The position numbers and the translations under genes are program-made. Positions 1 through 13,213 of a DNA stretch of 60,694 bases are shown in pieces. The notes beneath the pieces were generated by a model, which did not search any database, was not told where the DNA came from, and saw only the letters and a list, made by a program, of their open reading frames with translations. Source of the DNA: Plasmopara viticola (taxonomy: Eukaryota; Oomycota; Peronosporomycetes; Peronosporales; Peronosporaceae); the NCBI GenBank assembly GCA_001695595.3, contig MBPM02000215.1, positions 1 through 60,694 on the forward strand, in the 5' to 3' direction. How positions within the stretch are numbered: the stretch's first letter is position 1; each line of letters begins with the position of its first letter.

Positions 1-1894
1 TGCAAAAGAGCCCCAACGAAGTATAAAATAATTCTGTTGGATCGCTGAGACATTGTACGGCCACAAATACGTCCTTAATTTCGCTCTAAGCATGCACAGA
101 TGCAAAAGAGCAACAACGAAGTGTAAAATCATTCTGTTGGAACGCTGAGACGTTGTACGGCCACAGATACGTCCTTTCTATCGCCCTAGACATGTACAGA
201 TGCAAAAGAGCCACAACGAAGTGTAAATTCATTCTGTTGGAGCGCTGAGACGTTGTACGGCCACAGATACGTCTTTTTTATCGCTTTAGACATGCACAGA
301 TGCAAAAGAGCCCCAACGAAGTGTAAAATCATTCTATTGGAGCGCTGAGACGTTGTACAGCCACAGAGACGTCCTTTCTATCGCTCTAGACATGCACAGA
401 TGCGATAGAGCCACAACGAAGTGTATAATATTCTGTTGGAGCACTAAGACGTTGTATGGCCAAAGATACATCCTTTTTATCACTCTAGACATGAACAGAT
501 GCGATAGAGCAACAACAAAGTGTAAAATCATTTTGTTGGAGCGCTGAGACGTTGTACGGCCACAGATACGTCCTTTCTATCGCTCTAGACATGCACAGAT
601 GCGATAGAGCCACAACGAAGTGTATAAGCATTCTGTTGGAGCGCTGAGACATTGTACGGCCACGGAAACGTCCTTTCCTTCGCTCTAGACATGCACAGAT
701 GAAATAGAGCTCCAACAAAGTGTATAATCATTATATTGGAGCGCGGAGACGTTGTACGGCCAAAAATACGTCCTTTCTATCGCTCTAGACATGCACAGAT
801 GCGATAGAGCCACAACAAAGTGTATACTCGTTCTGTTGGAGGGCTGAGACGTTGTTTGGCCAAAAATACGTCCTTTCTATCGCTCTAGACATAGACAGAT
901 GCAATAGATCCCCAACGAAGTGTATAAGCATTCTGTTGGAGCGCTGAGACGTTGTACGGCCACAGATACGTCCTTTCTATCGCTTTAGACATGCACGGAT
1001 GCGATAGAGCCACAACGAAGTGTATACTCGTTCTGGTAGAGGGCTGAGACGTTATTTGGCCAAAAATACGTCCTTTCTATCGCTCTAGACATAGACAGAT
1101 GCAATAGATCCCCAACGAAGTGTATAAGCATTCTGTTGGAGCGCTGAGACGTTGTACGGCCACAGATACGTCCTTTCCTTCGCTCTAGACATGCACAGAT
1201 GCAATAGAGCTCTAACGAGGTGTATAAGCATTCTGTTGCAGCGCTGAGACGTTGTACGGCCATAGATACGTCCTTTCTATCGCTCTAGACATGCACAGAT
1301 GCGATAGAGCCACAACGAAGTGCATACACGTTCTGTTGGAGGGCTTAGACGGTGTATGGCCAAAAATAGGTCCTTTCTATTGCTCTAGATGTGGACAGAT
1401 TCAATAGATTCCCAACGAAGTAAATAAGCATTCTGTTGGAGTGCTGAGACGTTGTACGGCCACAGATACGTCCTTTCCTTCGCTCTAGACATGCACAGAT
1501 GCAATAGAGCTCCATCGAGGTGTATAAGCATTCTGTTGCAGCGCTGAGACGTTGTACGGCCAAAAATACGTCCTTTCTATCGCTCTAGACATGCACAGAT
1601 GGAATAGAGCCACAACAAAGTGTATACTCGTTCTGTTGGAGGGCTTAGACGTTGTATGGCCAAAAATACGTCCTTTCTATCGCTCTAGACATAGACAGAT
1701 GCAATAGAGCCCCAACGAAGGTTATAAGCATTCTGTTGGAGCGCTGAGACATTGTAGGGCCACAGATACGTCCTTTCTTTCGCTCTAGACATGCACAGAT
1801 GCGATAGAGCCACAACGAAGTGTATACTCGTTTTGTTAGAGGGCTGAGACGTTGTATGGCCAAAAATACGTCCTTTCTATCGCTCTAGACATAG

Positions 1895-1985
1895 ACAGAT
1901 GCAAAAAAAAAATACGTCCAACGTCGCTCTAGACATAGATAGACGCCAAAATACATTCTAGACGAAGATGTATAAGCATTCTGTT
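1895..1985. repeat. Scrambled monomer with 48-bp phase slip
   Basis: After a normal half monomer the sequence runs into about ten consecutive A, then CGTCCAACGTCGCTCTAGAC, a partial second copy of the TCTAGACATAGA segment, and CAAAATACATTCTAGACG before normal sequence resumes. The GTTGT landmark is 148 bp apart here (about 1,851 to 1,999) instead of 100, so all later monomers are out of phase by 48 bp. Confidence 0.85.
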
Positions 1986-2489
1986 GGAGGGCTGAGACGT
2001 TGTACGGCCAAAGTTACGTTCTTTCTATCGCTCTAGACATGCACAGATACGATAGAGCCACAACGAAGTGTATAAGCATTCTGTTGGAGCGCTGAGACGT
2101 TGTACGGCCACAGATACGTTCTTTCCTTCGCTCTAGACATGATCAGATGCAATAGAGCTCCAACGAGGTGTATAAGCATTCTGTTGCAGCGCTGAGACGT
2201 TGTACGGCCACAGATACGTCCTTTCTATCGCTCTAGACATGATCAGATGCAATAGAGCTCCAACGAGGTGTGTAAGCATTCTGTTGCAGCGCTGAGACGT
2301 TGTACGGCCAAAGATACGTCCTGTTTATCGCTCTAAACATGCACAGAAGCAATAGAGCCACAAAGAAGTGTATAATCATTCTGTTGGAGCGCTGAGACGT
2401 TGCAAGGCCAAAGTTACGTCCTTTCTATCGCTCTAGACATGCACAGATGCGATAGAGCCAACACGAAGTGTACAAGCATTCTGTTGGAG

Positions 2490-2910
2490 TGCTGAGACGT
2501 TGTACGGCCACAGATACGTCCTTTCCTTCGCTCTAGACATGCACAGATGCAATAGAGCCACAACGAAGTGTATAATCAATCTGCTCGAGCGCTGAGACGT
2601 TGTACGACCAAAAATACGTCCTTTCTATCGCTCTAGACATGCACAGATGCGATAGAGCCACAACAAAGTGTATACTCGTTCTGTTGGAGGGATGAGACGT
2701 TGTATGGCCAAAAATACGTCCTTTCTATCGCTCTAGACATGGACAGATGCGATAGAGCCCCAACGAAGTGTATAAGCATTCTATTGGAGCGGTGAGACGT
2801 TGTATGGCCACAGATACGTTCTTTTCTTCGCTCTAGACTTGCACAGATGCAATTTAGCTCCAACGAGGTGTATAAGCATTCTGTTCTAGCGCTGAGACGT
2901 TGTACGGCCA
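2490..2910. repeat. Zone-1 duplicated block, copy 1
   Basis: About four monomers are repeated almost base for base 1,600 bp (16 monomers) further on. Diagnostic shared variants are CAATCTGCTCGAGC (2,577 and 4,177), TGTACGACCAAAAATACG, GAGCGGTGAGACG and CTGTTCTAGC (2,881 and 4,481). This is a higher-order repeat copy within zone 1. Confidence 0.8.
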
Positions 2911-4089
2911 TAGATACGTCCTTTCTATCGCTCTAGACATGCACAGATGCGATAGAGCCACAACGAAGTGCATACACGTTCTGTTGGAGGGCTTAGACGG
3001 TGTATGGCCAAAAATAGGTCCTTTCTATTGCTCTAGATATGGACAGATGCAATAGATCCCCAACGAAGTAAATAAGCATTCTGTTGGAGTGCTGAGACGT
3101 TGTACGGCCACAGATACGTCCTTTCCTTTGCTCTAGACATGCACAGATGCAATAGAGCTCCAACGAGGTGTATAAGCATTCTGTTGCAGCGCTGAGACGT
3201 TGTACGGCCAAAAATACGTCCTTTCTATCGCTCTAGACATGCACAGATGGAATAGAGCCACAACAAAGTGTATACTCGTTCTGTTGGAGGGCTGAGACGT
3301 TGTATAGCCAAAAATACGTCCTTTCTATCGCTCTAGACATAGACAGATGCAATAGAGCCCCAACGAAGTGTATAAGCATTCTGTTGCAGCGCTGAGACGT
3401 TGTACGGCCAAAGATACGTCCTTTCTATCGCTCTAGACATGCACAGATGCGATAGAGCCACAAAGAAGTGTATACTCGTTCCGTTAGAGGGCTGAGACGT
3501 TGTATGGCCAAAAATACGTCCTTTCTATCGCTCTAGACATAGACAGATGCAATAGAGCCCCAACGAAGTGTATAAGCATTCTGTTGGAACGCTGAGACGT
3601 TGTACGGCCAGAGATATGTCCTTTCTATCGCTCTAGACATGCACAGATGCGATAGAGCCACAACGAAGTGTATAAGCATTCTGTTGCAGCGCGGAGACGT
3701 TGTACGGCCACAGATACGTCCTTTCTATTGCTCTAGACATGCACAAATGGAATTGAGCCACAACAAAGTGTATACTCGTTCTGTTGGAGGGCTGAGACGT
3801 TGTATGGCCAAAAATACGTCCTTTTTATTGCTCTAGACATGCACAGATGCGATAGAGCCACAACGAAGTTTATACTCGTTCCGTTAGAAGGCTGAGACGT
3901 TGTATGGCCAAAAATACGTCCGTTCTATCGCTCTAGACATAGACAGATGCAAAAAAGCCCCAACGAAGTGTATAAGCATTCTGTTAGAGCGCTGAGACGT
4001 TGTACGGCCAGAGATATGTCCTTTCTATCGCTCTAGACATGCACAGATGCAATAGAGCATCAAAGAAGTGTATAATCATTCTGTTGGAA

Positions 4090-4510
4090 CGCTGAGACGT
4101 TGTACGGCCACAGATACGTCCTTTCCTTCGCTCTAGACATGCACAGATGCAATAGAGCCACAACGAAGTGTATAATCAATCTGCTCGAGCGCTGAGACGT
4201 TGTACGACCAAAAATACGTCCTTTCTATCGCTCTAGACATGCACAGATGCGATAGAGCCACAACAAAGTGTATACTCGTTCGGTTGGAGGGATGAGACGT
4301 TGTATGGCCAAAAATACGTCCTTTCTATCGCTCTAGACATGGACAGATGCGATAGAGCCCCAACGAAGTGTATAAGCATTCTATTGGAGCGGTGAGACGT
4401 TGTATGGCCACAGATACGTTATTTTCTTCGCTCTAGACTTGCACAGATGCAATTTAGCTCCAACGAGGTGTATAAGCATTCTGTTCTAGCGCTGAGACGT
4501 TGTACGGCCA
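4090..4510. repeat. Zone-1 duplicated block, copy 2
   Basis: This is the partner of the block at 2,490-2,910, with the same rare CTGCTCGAGC and CTGTTCTAGC variants at an offset of 1,600 bp. Only scattered substitutions separate the two copies (for example TTCTGTTGGAGGG versus TTCGGTTGGAGGG). Confidence 0.8.
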
Positions 4511-7500
4511 AAAATACGTTCTTTCCTTCGCTCTAGACATGGACAGATGCGATAGAGCCCCAACGAAGTAAATAAGCATTCTGTTGGAGCGCTGAGACGT
4601 TGTACGGCCACAGATACGTTCTTTCCTTCGCTTTAGACATGCACATATGCAATAGAGCTCCAACGAGGTGTATAAGCATTCTGTTGCAGCGCTGAGACGT
4701 TGTACGACTAAAGATACGTCCTTTCTATCGCTCTAGACATGCACATATGCGATAGAGCCACAACGAAGTGTATAATCATTCTGTTGGAGTGCTGAGACGC
4801 TATATGGCCACCGATACGTCTTTTCTATCGCTCTAGACATTCACCAATGGAATAGAGCCACAACGAAGTGCATACTCGTTCTGTTGGAGGGCTTAGACGT
4901 TGTATGGCAAAAAATAGGTCCTTTCTATTGCTCTAGACATGGACAGATGCAATAGATCCCCAACGAAGTGTATAAGCATTCTCTTGGAGCGCTGAGACGT
5001 TGTACGGCCACAGATACGTCCTTTCCTTCGCTTTAGACATGCACAGATGCGACAGAGCCACAACGAAGTGTATAATCTTTCTGTTGGAGCGCTGAGACAT
5101 TGTCCGGCCAAAGTTACGGCCTTTCTATCGCTTTAGGCATGCACCAATGTGATAGAGCCACAACGAAGTGTATATTCATTTTGTTGGAGCGCTAAGACGT
5201 TGTACGGCCACAGATACGTTCTTTCTATCTCTCTAGACATGCACAGATGCAATAGAGCATCAAAGAAGTGTATAATCATTCTGTTGGAGCGCTGGGACGT
5301 TGTACGGCCAAAGATACGTCCTTTCTATCGCTGTAGATATGCACAGATGCGATAGAGCCTCAACGAAGTGCATACTCGTTCTGTTGGAGGGCTTAGACGT
5401 TGTATGGCAAAAAATAGGTCCTTTTTATTGCTCTAGACATGGACAGATGCGATAGAGCCCCAACGAAGTGTGTAAGCATTCTGTTGCAGCGCTGAGACGT
5501 TGTACGGCCAAAGATACGTCCTTTCTATCGCTCTAGACATGCACAGATGCAATAGAGCTCCAACGAAATGTATAATCATTATGTTGGAGCGCTGAGACGT
5601 TGTACGGCCAAAAATACGTCCTTTCTATCGCTCTAAACATGCACAGATGCGATAGAGCCATAACAAAGTGTATACTCGTTCTGTTGGAGGGCTGAGACGT
5701 TGTATGGCCAAAAGTACGTCCTTTCTATCGCCCTAGACATAGACAGATGCAATAGATCCCCTACGAAGTGTATAAGCATTCTGTTGGAGCGCTGAGACGT
5801 TGTACGGCCACAGATACGTCCTTTCCTTCGCTCTAGACATGCACAGATGCGATAGAGCCACAACGAAGTGTATACTCGTTCTGTTAGGGGCTGAGACGTT
5901 GTATGGCCAAAAATACGTCCTTTCTATCGTTCTAGAAATGGACAGATGCGATAGAGCTCCAACATAGTAAATAAGCATTCTGTTAGAGGGCTGAGACGTT
6001 GTACGGCCAAAAATACGTCCTTTCTATTGCTCTGGACATGGACAGATACGATAGAGCTCCAACGAAGTAAATAAGCATTCTGTTGGAGCGCGGATACGTT
6101 GTACGGCCACAGATACGTTCTTTCCTTCGCTTTAGACATGCACAGATGCAATAGAGCTCCAAAGAAGTGTATAATCATTCTGTTGGAGCGCTGAGACGTT
6201 GTATGGCCAAGGATACGTCCTTTCTATCGCTCTAGACATGCACAGATGCGATAGAGCCACAACGAAGTGTATACTCGTTTTGTTAGAGGGCTGAGACGTT
6301 GTATGGCCAAAAATACGTCCTTTCTATCGCTCTAGACATGGACAGATGCGATAGAGCCCCAACGAAGTAAATAAGCATTCTGTTGGATCGCTGAGACGTT
6401 GTACGGTTAAAGATACGTTCTTTACTTCGCTCTAGACATGCACAGATGCAATAGAGCTCCAACGAGGTGTATAAGCATTCTGTTGCAGCGCTGAGACGTT
6501 GTACGGCCAAAGATACGTCCTTTCTATCGCTCTAGACATGCACAGATGCGATAGAGCCACAACGAATTGTATAATCATTCTGTTGGAGCGCTGAGACGTT
6601 GTACGGCCACAGATACGTCCTTTCTATCGCTCTAGACATGGACAGATGCGATAGAGCCCCAACGAAGTAAATAAGCATTCTGTTGGAGCGCTGAGACGTT
6701 GTACGGCCACAGATACGTTCTTTCCTTCGCTCTAGACATGCACAGATGCAATAGAGCTCCAACGAGGTGTATAAGCATTCTGTTGGAGCGCTGAGACGTT
6801 GTGCGGCCAAAGATACGTCCTTTCTATCGCTCTAGACATGCACAGATGCGACAGAGCCACAACGAAGTGTATAATCTTTCTGTTGGAGCGCTGAGACATT
6901 GTCCGGCCAAAGTTACGGCCTTTCTTTCGCTTTAGGCATGCACAGATGTGATAGAGACACAACGAAGTGTATATTCATTTTGTTGGAGCGCTGAGACGTT
7001 GTACGGCCACAGATACGTTCTTTCTATCGCTCTAGACATGCACAGATGCAATAGAGCTCCAAAGTGTATAATCATTCTGTTGGAGCGCTGAGACGTTGTA
7101 CGGCCAAAGATACGTCCTTTCTATCGCTCTAGACATGCACAGATGCGATAGAGCCACAACGAAGTGTATAATCATTCTGTTGGAGCGCTGAGACGTTGTA
7201 CGGCCACAGATACGTCCTTTCTTTCGCTTTAGACATGGACAGATGCGATAGAGCCCCGACGAAGTAAATAAGCATTCTGTTGGATCGCTGAGACGTTGTA
7301 CGGCCAAAGATACGTTCTTTACTTCGCTCTAGACATGCACAGATGCAATAGAGCTCCAACGAGGTGTATAAGCATTCTGTTGCAGCGCTGAGACGTTGTA
7401 CGGCCAAAGATACGTCCTTTCTATCGCTCTAGACATGCACAGATGCGACAGAGCCACAACGAAGTGTATAATCTTTCTGTTGGAGCGCTGAGACATTGTC

Positions 7501-8149
7501 CGGCCAAAGTTACGTCCTTTCTATCGCTCTAGACATGCACAGATGCGACAGAGCCACAACGAAGTGTATAATCATTCTGTTGGAGTGCCGAGACATTGTA
7601 CGGCCAAAGTTACGTCCTTTCTATCGCTCTAGGCATGCACAGATGCAACAGAGCCACAACGAAGTGTATAATCATTCTGTTGGAGCGCTGAGACGTTGTA
7701 CGGCCAAAGGAATGTCCTTTCTATCGCTCTAGACATGCACAGATGCAATAGAGCTCCAACGAGGTGTATAAGCATTCTGTTGCAGCGCTGAGACGTTGTG
7801 CGGCCACAGATGCGTTCTTTCCTTCGCTCTAGACATGCACAGATGCAATAGAGCTCCAACGAGGTGTATAAGCATTCTGTTGCAGCGCTGAGACGTTGTA
7901 CGGCCACAGATACGTACTTTCTTTCGCTCTAGACATGCACAGATGCAATAGAGCTCCAACGAAGTGTTTAATCATTTTGTTGGAGGGCTGAGACGTTGTA
8001 CGACCAAAGATACGTCCTTTCTATCGCTCTAGACATGCAAAGATGCGATAGAGCCACAACGAAGTGTATACTCGTTTTGTTAGAGGGCTGAGACGTTGTA
8101 TGGCCAAAAATACGTCCTTTCTATCGCTCTAGACATAGACAGATGCAAT

Positions 8150-10630
8150 AGAGCCACAACGAAGTGTATAAGCATTCTGTTGGAGCGCTGAGACGTTGTA
8201 CGGCCACAGATACGTACTTTCTTTCGCTCTAGACATGCACAGATGCAATAGAGCTCCAACGAAGTGTTTAATCATTTTGTTGGAGGGCTGAGACGTTGTA
8301 CGACCAAAGATACGTCCTTTCTATCGCTCTAGACATGCAAAGATGCGATAGAGCCACAACGAAGTGTATACTCGTTCCGTTAGAGGGCTGAGACGTTGTA
8401 TGGCCAAAAATACGTCCTTTCATTCGCTCTAGACATTCACCGATGGAATAGAGACACAACGAAGTGTATACTCGTTCTATTGGAGGGCTAAGACGTTGTA
8501 TGGCAAAAAAAAGGTCCTTTCTATTGCTCTTGACATGGACAGATGCGATAGAGCCCCAACGAAGTGTGTAAGCATTCGGTTGGAGTGCTGAGACGTTGTA
8601 CGGCCACAGATACGTTCTTTCCTTCGCTCTAGATATGATCAGATGCAATAGAGCTCCAACGAGGTGTATAAGCATTCTGTTGCAGCGCTGAGATGTTGTA
8701 CGGCCAAGGATACGTCCTTTCTATCGCTCTAAACATGCACAGATGCGATTGAGCCACAACGAAGTGTATGATCATTCTGTTAGAGCCCTGAGACGTTGTA
8801 AGGCCAAAGTTACGTCCTTTCTATTGCTCTAGACATGCACAGATGCGATAGAGACACAACGAAGTGTATAAGCATTCTGTTGGAGCGCTGAGACATTTTA
8901 CAGCCACAGATACGTCCTTTCCTTCGCTCTAGACATACACAGATGCAATAGAGCTCCAACGAAGTGTATAATCATTCTGTTGGAGCGCTGAAACGTTGTA
9001 CGGCCACAGATGCGTCCTTTCTATCGCTCTAGACATGCACAGATGCGATAGAGCCACAACAAAGTGTATACTCGTTCTGTTGGAGGGCTGAAACGTTGTA
9101 CGGCCAAAAATACGTCCTTTCTATCGCTCTAGTCATAGACAGATGCAATAGAGCCCCAACAAAGTGTATAAGCATTCTGTTGGAGCGCTAAGACGTTGTG
9201 CGGCCACAGATACGTCCTTTCTATCGCTCTGGACATGCACAAATACATTAGAGCCCCAACGAAGTGTATAATCTTTCTGCTGGAGCGCTGAGACGTTGTG
9301 CGGCCACAGATACGTACTTTCTATCGCTCTAGGCATGCACAGATGCAATGGAGCCTTAACGAAGTGTATAAACATTCTGTTGGAGCGCTGAGACCTTGTG
9401 CGGCCACAGATACGTCCATTCTATCGCTCTAGGCATGCACAGATGCAATAGAGCCACAACGAAGTGTATAATCATTCTGTTGGAGCGCTGAGACGTTGTG
9501 CGGCCACAGATACGTCCTTTTTATCGCTCTAGGCATGCACAGATGCAATAGAGCCCCAACGATGTGTATAATCATTCTGTTGGAGCGCTAAGACGTTGTG
9601 CGGCCACAGATACGTCCTTTTTATCGCTCTTGACATGCACAGATGCAATAGAGCCCCAACGAAGTGTTTAATCATTCTGCTGGAGCGCTGAGACGTTTTG
9701 CGGCCACAGATAATTCCTTTCTATCGCTCTAGGCATGCACAGATGCAATGGAGCCTTAACGAAGTGTATAAACATTCTGTTGGAGCGCTGAGACGTTGTG
9801 CGGCCACAGATACGTCCTTTCTATCGCTATAGACATGCATACATGCAATAGAGACGGAACAAAGTGTATAATCATTCTGTTGGAGCGCTGAGACGTTGTG
9901 CGGCCACAAATACGTCCTTTCTATCGCTCTAGGCATGCACAGATGCAATGGAGCCATAACGAAGTGTATAAGCATTCTGTTGGAGCGCTGAGACCTTGTG
10001 CGGCCACAGATACGTCCTTTCGATCGCTATAGACATGCATACATGCAATAGAGACGGAACAAAGTGTATAATCATTCTGCTGGAGAATAAAGACGTTGTA
10101 CGGCCACAGATACGTCTTTTTATCGCTCTAGACATGCACAGATGCAATAGAGCCCCAACGAAGTGTATAATAATTCCATTGAAGCGCGGAGACGTTGTTC
10201 GGCCACAGATACGTCCATTCTATCGCTCTAGGCATGCACAGATGCAATGGAGCCCTAACGAAGTGTATAAACATTTTGTTGGAGCGCTGAGACGTTGTGC
10301 GGCCACAGATACGTCCTTTTTATCGCTCTAGGCATGCACAGATGCAATGGAGCCTTAACGAAGTGTATAAGCATTCTGTTGGAGCGCTGAGACCTTGTGC
10401 GGCCACAGATACGTCCTTTCTATCGCTCTAGACATGCATACATGCAATAGAGACAGAACAAAGTGTATAATCATTCAGCTGGAGAATAAAGACGTTGTAC
10501 GGCCACAGATACGTCCTTTTTATCGCTCTAGACATGCACAGATGCAATAGAGCCCCAACAAAGTGTATAATTATTCTGTTGGAGCGCTGAGACGTTGTGC
10601 GGCCACAGATACGTCCATTCTATCGCTCTA
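8150..10630. repeat. 2.5-kb segmental duplication, copy 1
   Basis: This 25-monomer stretch spans the zone 1 to zone 2 change and recurs downstream at 10,745-13,213. Shared rare variants include ACGTACTTTCTTTCGCTC, TTTAATCATTTTGTTGGAGG, TTCACCGATGG, GTATGGC followed by an A-run, and ACATTTTACAGCC. The offset is 2,599 bp at the left and 2,583 bp at the right. Because it carries zone-1 monomers into zone 2, the duplication is younger than the zone boundary. Confidence 0.9.
10029..10112. repeat. First copy of the GAATAAAG marker monomer
   Basis: This monomer type carries CATGCATACATGCAATAGAG, then GACGGAACAAAGTG, then TCTGCTGGAGAATAAAGACG, so the usual GAGCGCTGAG is replaced by GAGAATAAAG. The next unit keeps the zone-1-like GTTGTACGG. 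The pair recurs throughout zone 2 up to about 48,015 and is absent from zones 1 and 3, so it marks the register of the higher-order repeats. Confidence 0.85.
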
Positions 10631-10744
10631 GGCATGCACAGATGAAATGGAGCCCCAACGAAGTGTATAATCATTCTGTTGGAGCGCTGAGACCTTGTGC
10701 GGCCACAGATACGTCCATTCCATCGCTCTAGGCTTGCACAGATG

Positions 10745-13213
10745 CAATAGAGCCACAACGAAGTGTATAAGCATTCTGTTGGAGCGCTGAGACGTTGTGC
10801 GGCCACAGATACGTACTTTCTTTCGCTCTAGACATGCACAGATGCAATAGAGCTCCAACGAAGTGTTTAATCATTTTGTTGGAGGGCTGAGACGTTGTAC
10901 GACCAAAGATACGTCCTTTCTATCGCTCTAGACATGCACAGATGCGATAGAGCCACAACGAAGTGTATACTCGTTCCGTTAGAGGTCTGAGACGTTGTAT
11001 GGCCAAAATACGTCCTTTCATTCGCTCTAGACATTCACGATGAATAGAGACACAACGAAGTGTATACTCGTTCTGTTGGAGGCTAAGACGTTGTATGGCA
11101 AAAAAGGTCCTTTCTATTGCTCTTGACATGGACAGATGCGATAGAGCCCCAACGAAGTGTGTAAGCATTCGGTTGGAGTGCTGAGACGTTGTACGGCCAC
11201 AGATACGTCTTTCTTCGCTCTAGATATGATCAGATGCAATAGAGCTTCAACGAGGTGTATAAGCCTTCTGTTGCAGCGCTGAGATGTTGTACGGCCAAGG
11301 ATACGTCCTTTCTATCGCTCTAACATGCACAGATGCGATGAGCCACAACGAAGTGTATGATCATTCTGTTAGAGCCTGAGACGTTGTACGGCCAAAGTTA
11401 CGTCCTTTCTATCGCTCTAGACATGCACAGATGCGATAGAGACACAACGAAGTGTATAAGCATTCTGTTGGAGCGCTGAGACATTTTACAGCCACAGATA
11501 CGTCCTTTCCTTCGCTCTAGACATGCACAGATGCAATAGAGCTCCAACGAAGTGTATAATCATTCTGTTGGAGCGCTGAGACGTTGTACGGCCACAGATA
11601 CGTCCTTTCTATCGCTCTAGACATGCACAGATGCGATAGAGCCACAACGAAGTGCATACTCGTTCTGTTGGAGGGCTGAGACGTTGTACGGCCAAAGATA
11701 CGTCCTTTCTATCGCTCTAGACATAGACAGATGCAATAGAGCCCCAACAAAGTGTATAAGCATTCTGTTGGAGCGCTAAGACGTTGTGCGGCCACAGATA
11801 CGTCCTTTCTATCGCTCTGGACATGCACAATACATTAGAGCCCCAACGAAGTGTATAATCTTTCTGCTGGAGCGCTGAGACGTTGTGCGGCCACAGATAC
11901 GTACTTTCTATCGCTCTAGGCATGCACAGATGCAATGGAGCCTTAACGAAGTGTATAAACATTCTGTTGGAGCGCTGAGACTTGTGCGGCCACAGATACT
12001 TCCATTCTATCGCTCTAGGCATGCACAGATGCGATTGAGCCACGAAGTGTATAATCATTCTGTTGGAGCGCTGAGACGTTGTGCGGCCACAGATACGTCT
12101 TTTTTATCGCTCTAGGCATGCACAGATGCAATAGAGCCCCAACGAAGTGTATAATCATTCTGTTGGAGCGCTAAGACGTTGTGCGGCCACAGATACGTCC
12201 TTTCTATCGCTCTAGACATGCACAGATGCAATAGAGCCCCAACGAAGTGTATAATCATTCTGCTGGAGCGCTGAGACGTTTTGCGGCCACAGATACGTCC
12301 TTTCTATCGCTCTAGGCATGCACAGATGCAATGGAGCCTTAACGAAGTGTATAATCATTCTGTTGGAGCGCTGAGACGTTGTGCGGCCACAGATACGTCC
12401 TTTCTATCGCTCTAGACATGCATACATGCAATAGAGACAGAACAAAGTGTATAATCATTCTGTTGGAGCGCTGAGACGTTGTGCGGCCACACATACGTCC
12501 TTTCTATCGCTCTAGGCATGCACAGATGCAATGGAGCCATAACGAAGTGTATAAGCATTCTGTTGGAGCGCTGAGACGTTGTGCGGCCACAGATACGTCC
12601 TTTCTATCGCTATAGACATGCATACATGCAATAGAGACGGAACAAAGTGTATAATCATTCTGCTGGAGAATAAAGACGTTGTACGGCCACAGATACGTCT
12701 TTTTATCGCTCTAGACATGCACAGATGCAATAGAGCCCCAACGAAGTGTATAATAATTCCATTGGAGCGCGGAGACGTTGTTCGGCCACAGATACGTCCA
12801 TTCTATCGCTCTAGGCATGCACAGATGCAATGGAGCCCTAACGAAGTGTATAAACATTTTGTTGGAGCGCTGAGACGTTGTGCGGCCACAGATACGTCCT
12901 TTTTATCGCTCTAGGCATGCACAGATGCAATGGAGCCTTAACGAAGTGTATAAGCATTCTGTTGGAGCGCTGAGACCTTGTGCGGCCACAGATACGTCCT
13001 TTCTATCGCTCTAGACATGCATACATGCAATAGAGACAGAACAAAGTGTATAATCATTCAGCTGGAGAATAAAGACGTTGTACGGCCACAGATACGTCCT
13101 TTTTATCGCTCTAGACATGCACAGATGCAATAGAGCCCCAACAAAGTGTATAATTATTCTGTTGGAGCGCTGAGACGTTGTGCGGCCACAGATACGTCCA
13201 TTCTATCGCTCTA
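10745..13213. repeat. 2.5-kb segmental duplication, copy 2, with homopolymer contractions
   Basis: This is a tandem copy of 8,150-10,630. Between about 10,990 and 12,060 it lacks 16 bases relative to copy 1. At least twelve of these are lost inside homopolymer runs (A8 to A6, CC to C, TTT to TT, GGG to GG, CCC to CC), and three fall together in GAGCCACGAAG. The drop in offset from 2,599 to 2,583 is fully accounted for by these losses. Confidence 0.9.

Larger units (their letters stand above)
1..9190. repeat. Satellite zone 1 (mixed ACGG-type monomers)
   Basis: Monomers here mostly carry GTTGTACGG or GTTGTATGG, then either CCACAGATACG or CCAAAAATACG. Other typical variants are TTTCCTTCGCTC, ATAGACAGATGC, GATGCGATAGAGCCACAAC, GTATACTCGTTCTG and GTATAAGCATTCTGTTGCAG. 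Neighbouring monomers differ strongly while monomers several units apart match, which is a higher-order organisation without one strict unit length. The first ~750 bp has an extra type with GTGTAAAATCATTC. The right border is gradual, with GTGCGG appearing singly at about 6,798 and 7,796 before it becomes the rule near 9,195. Confidence 0.85.
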
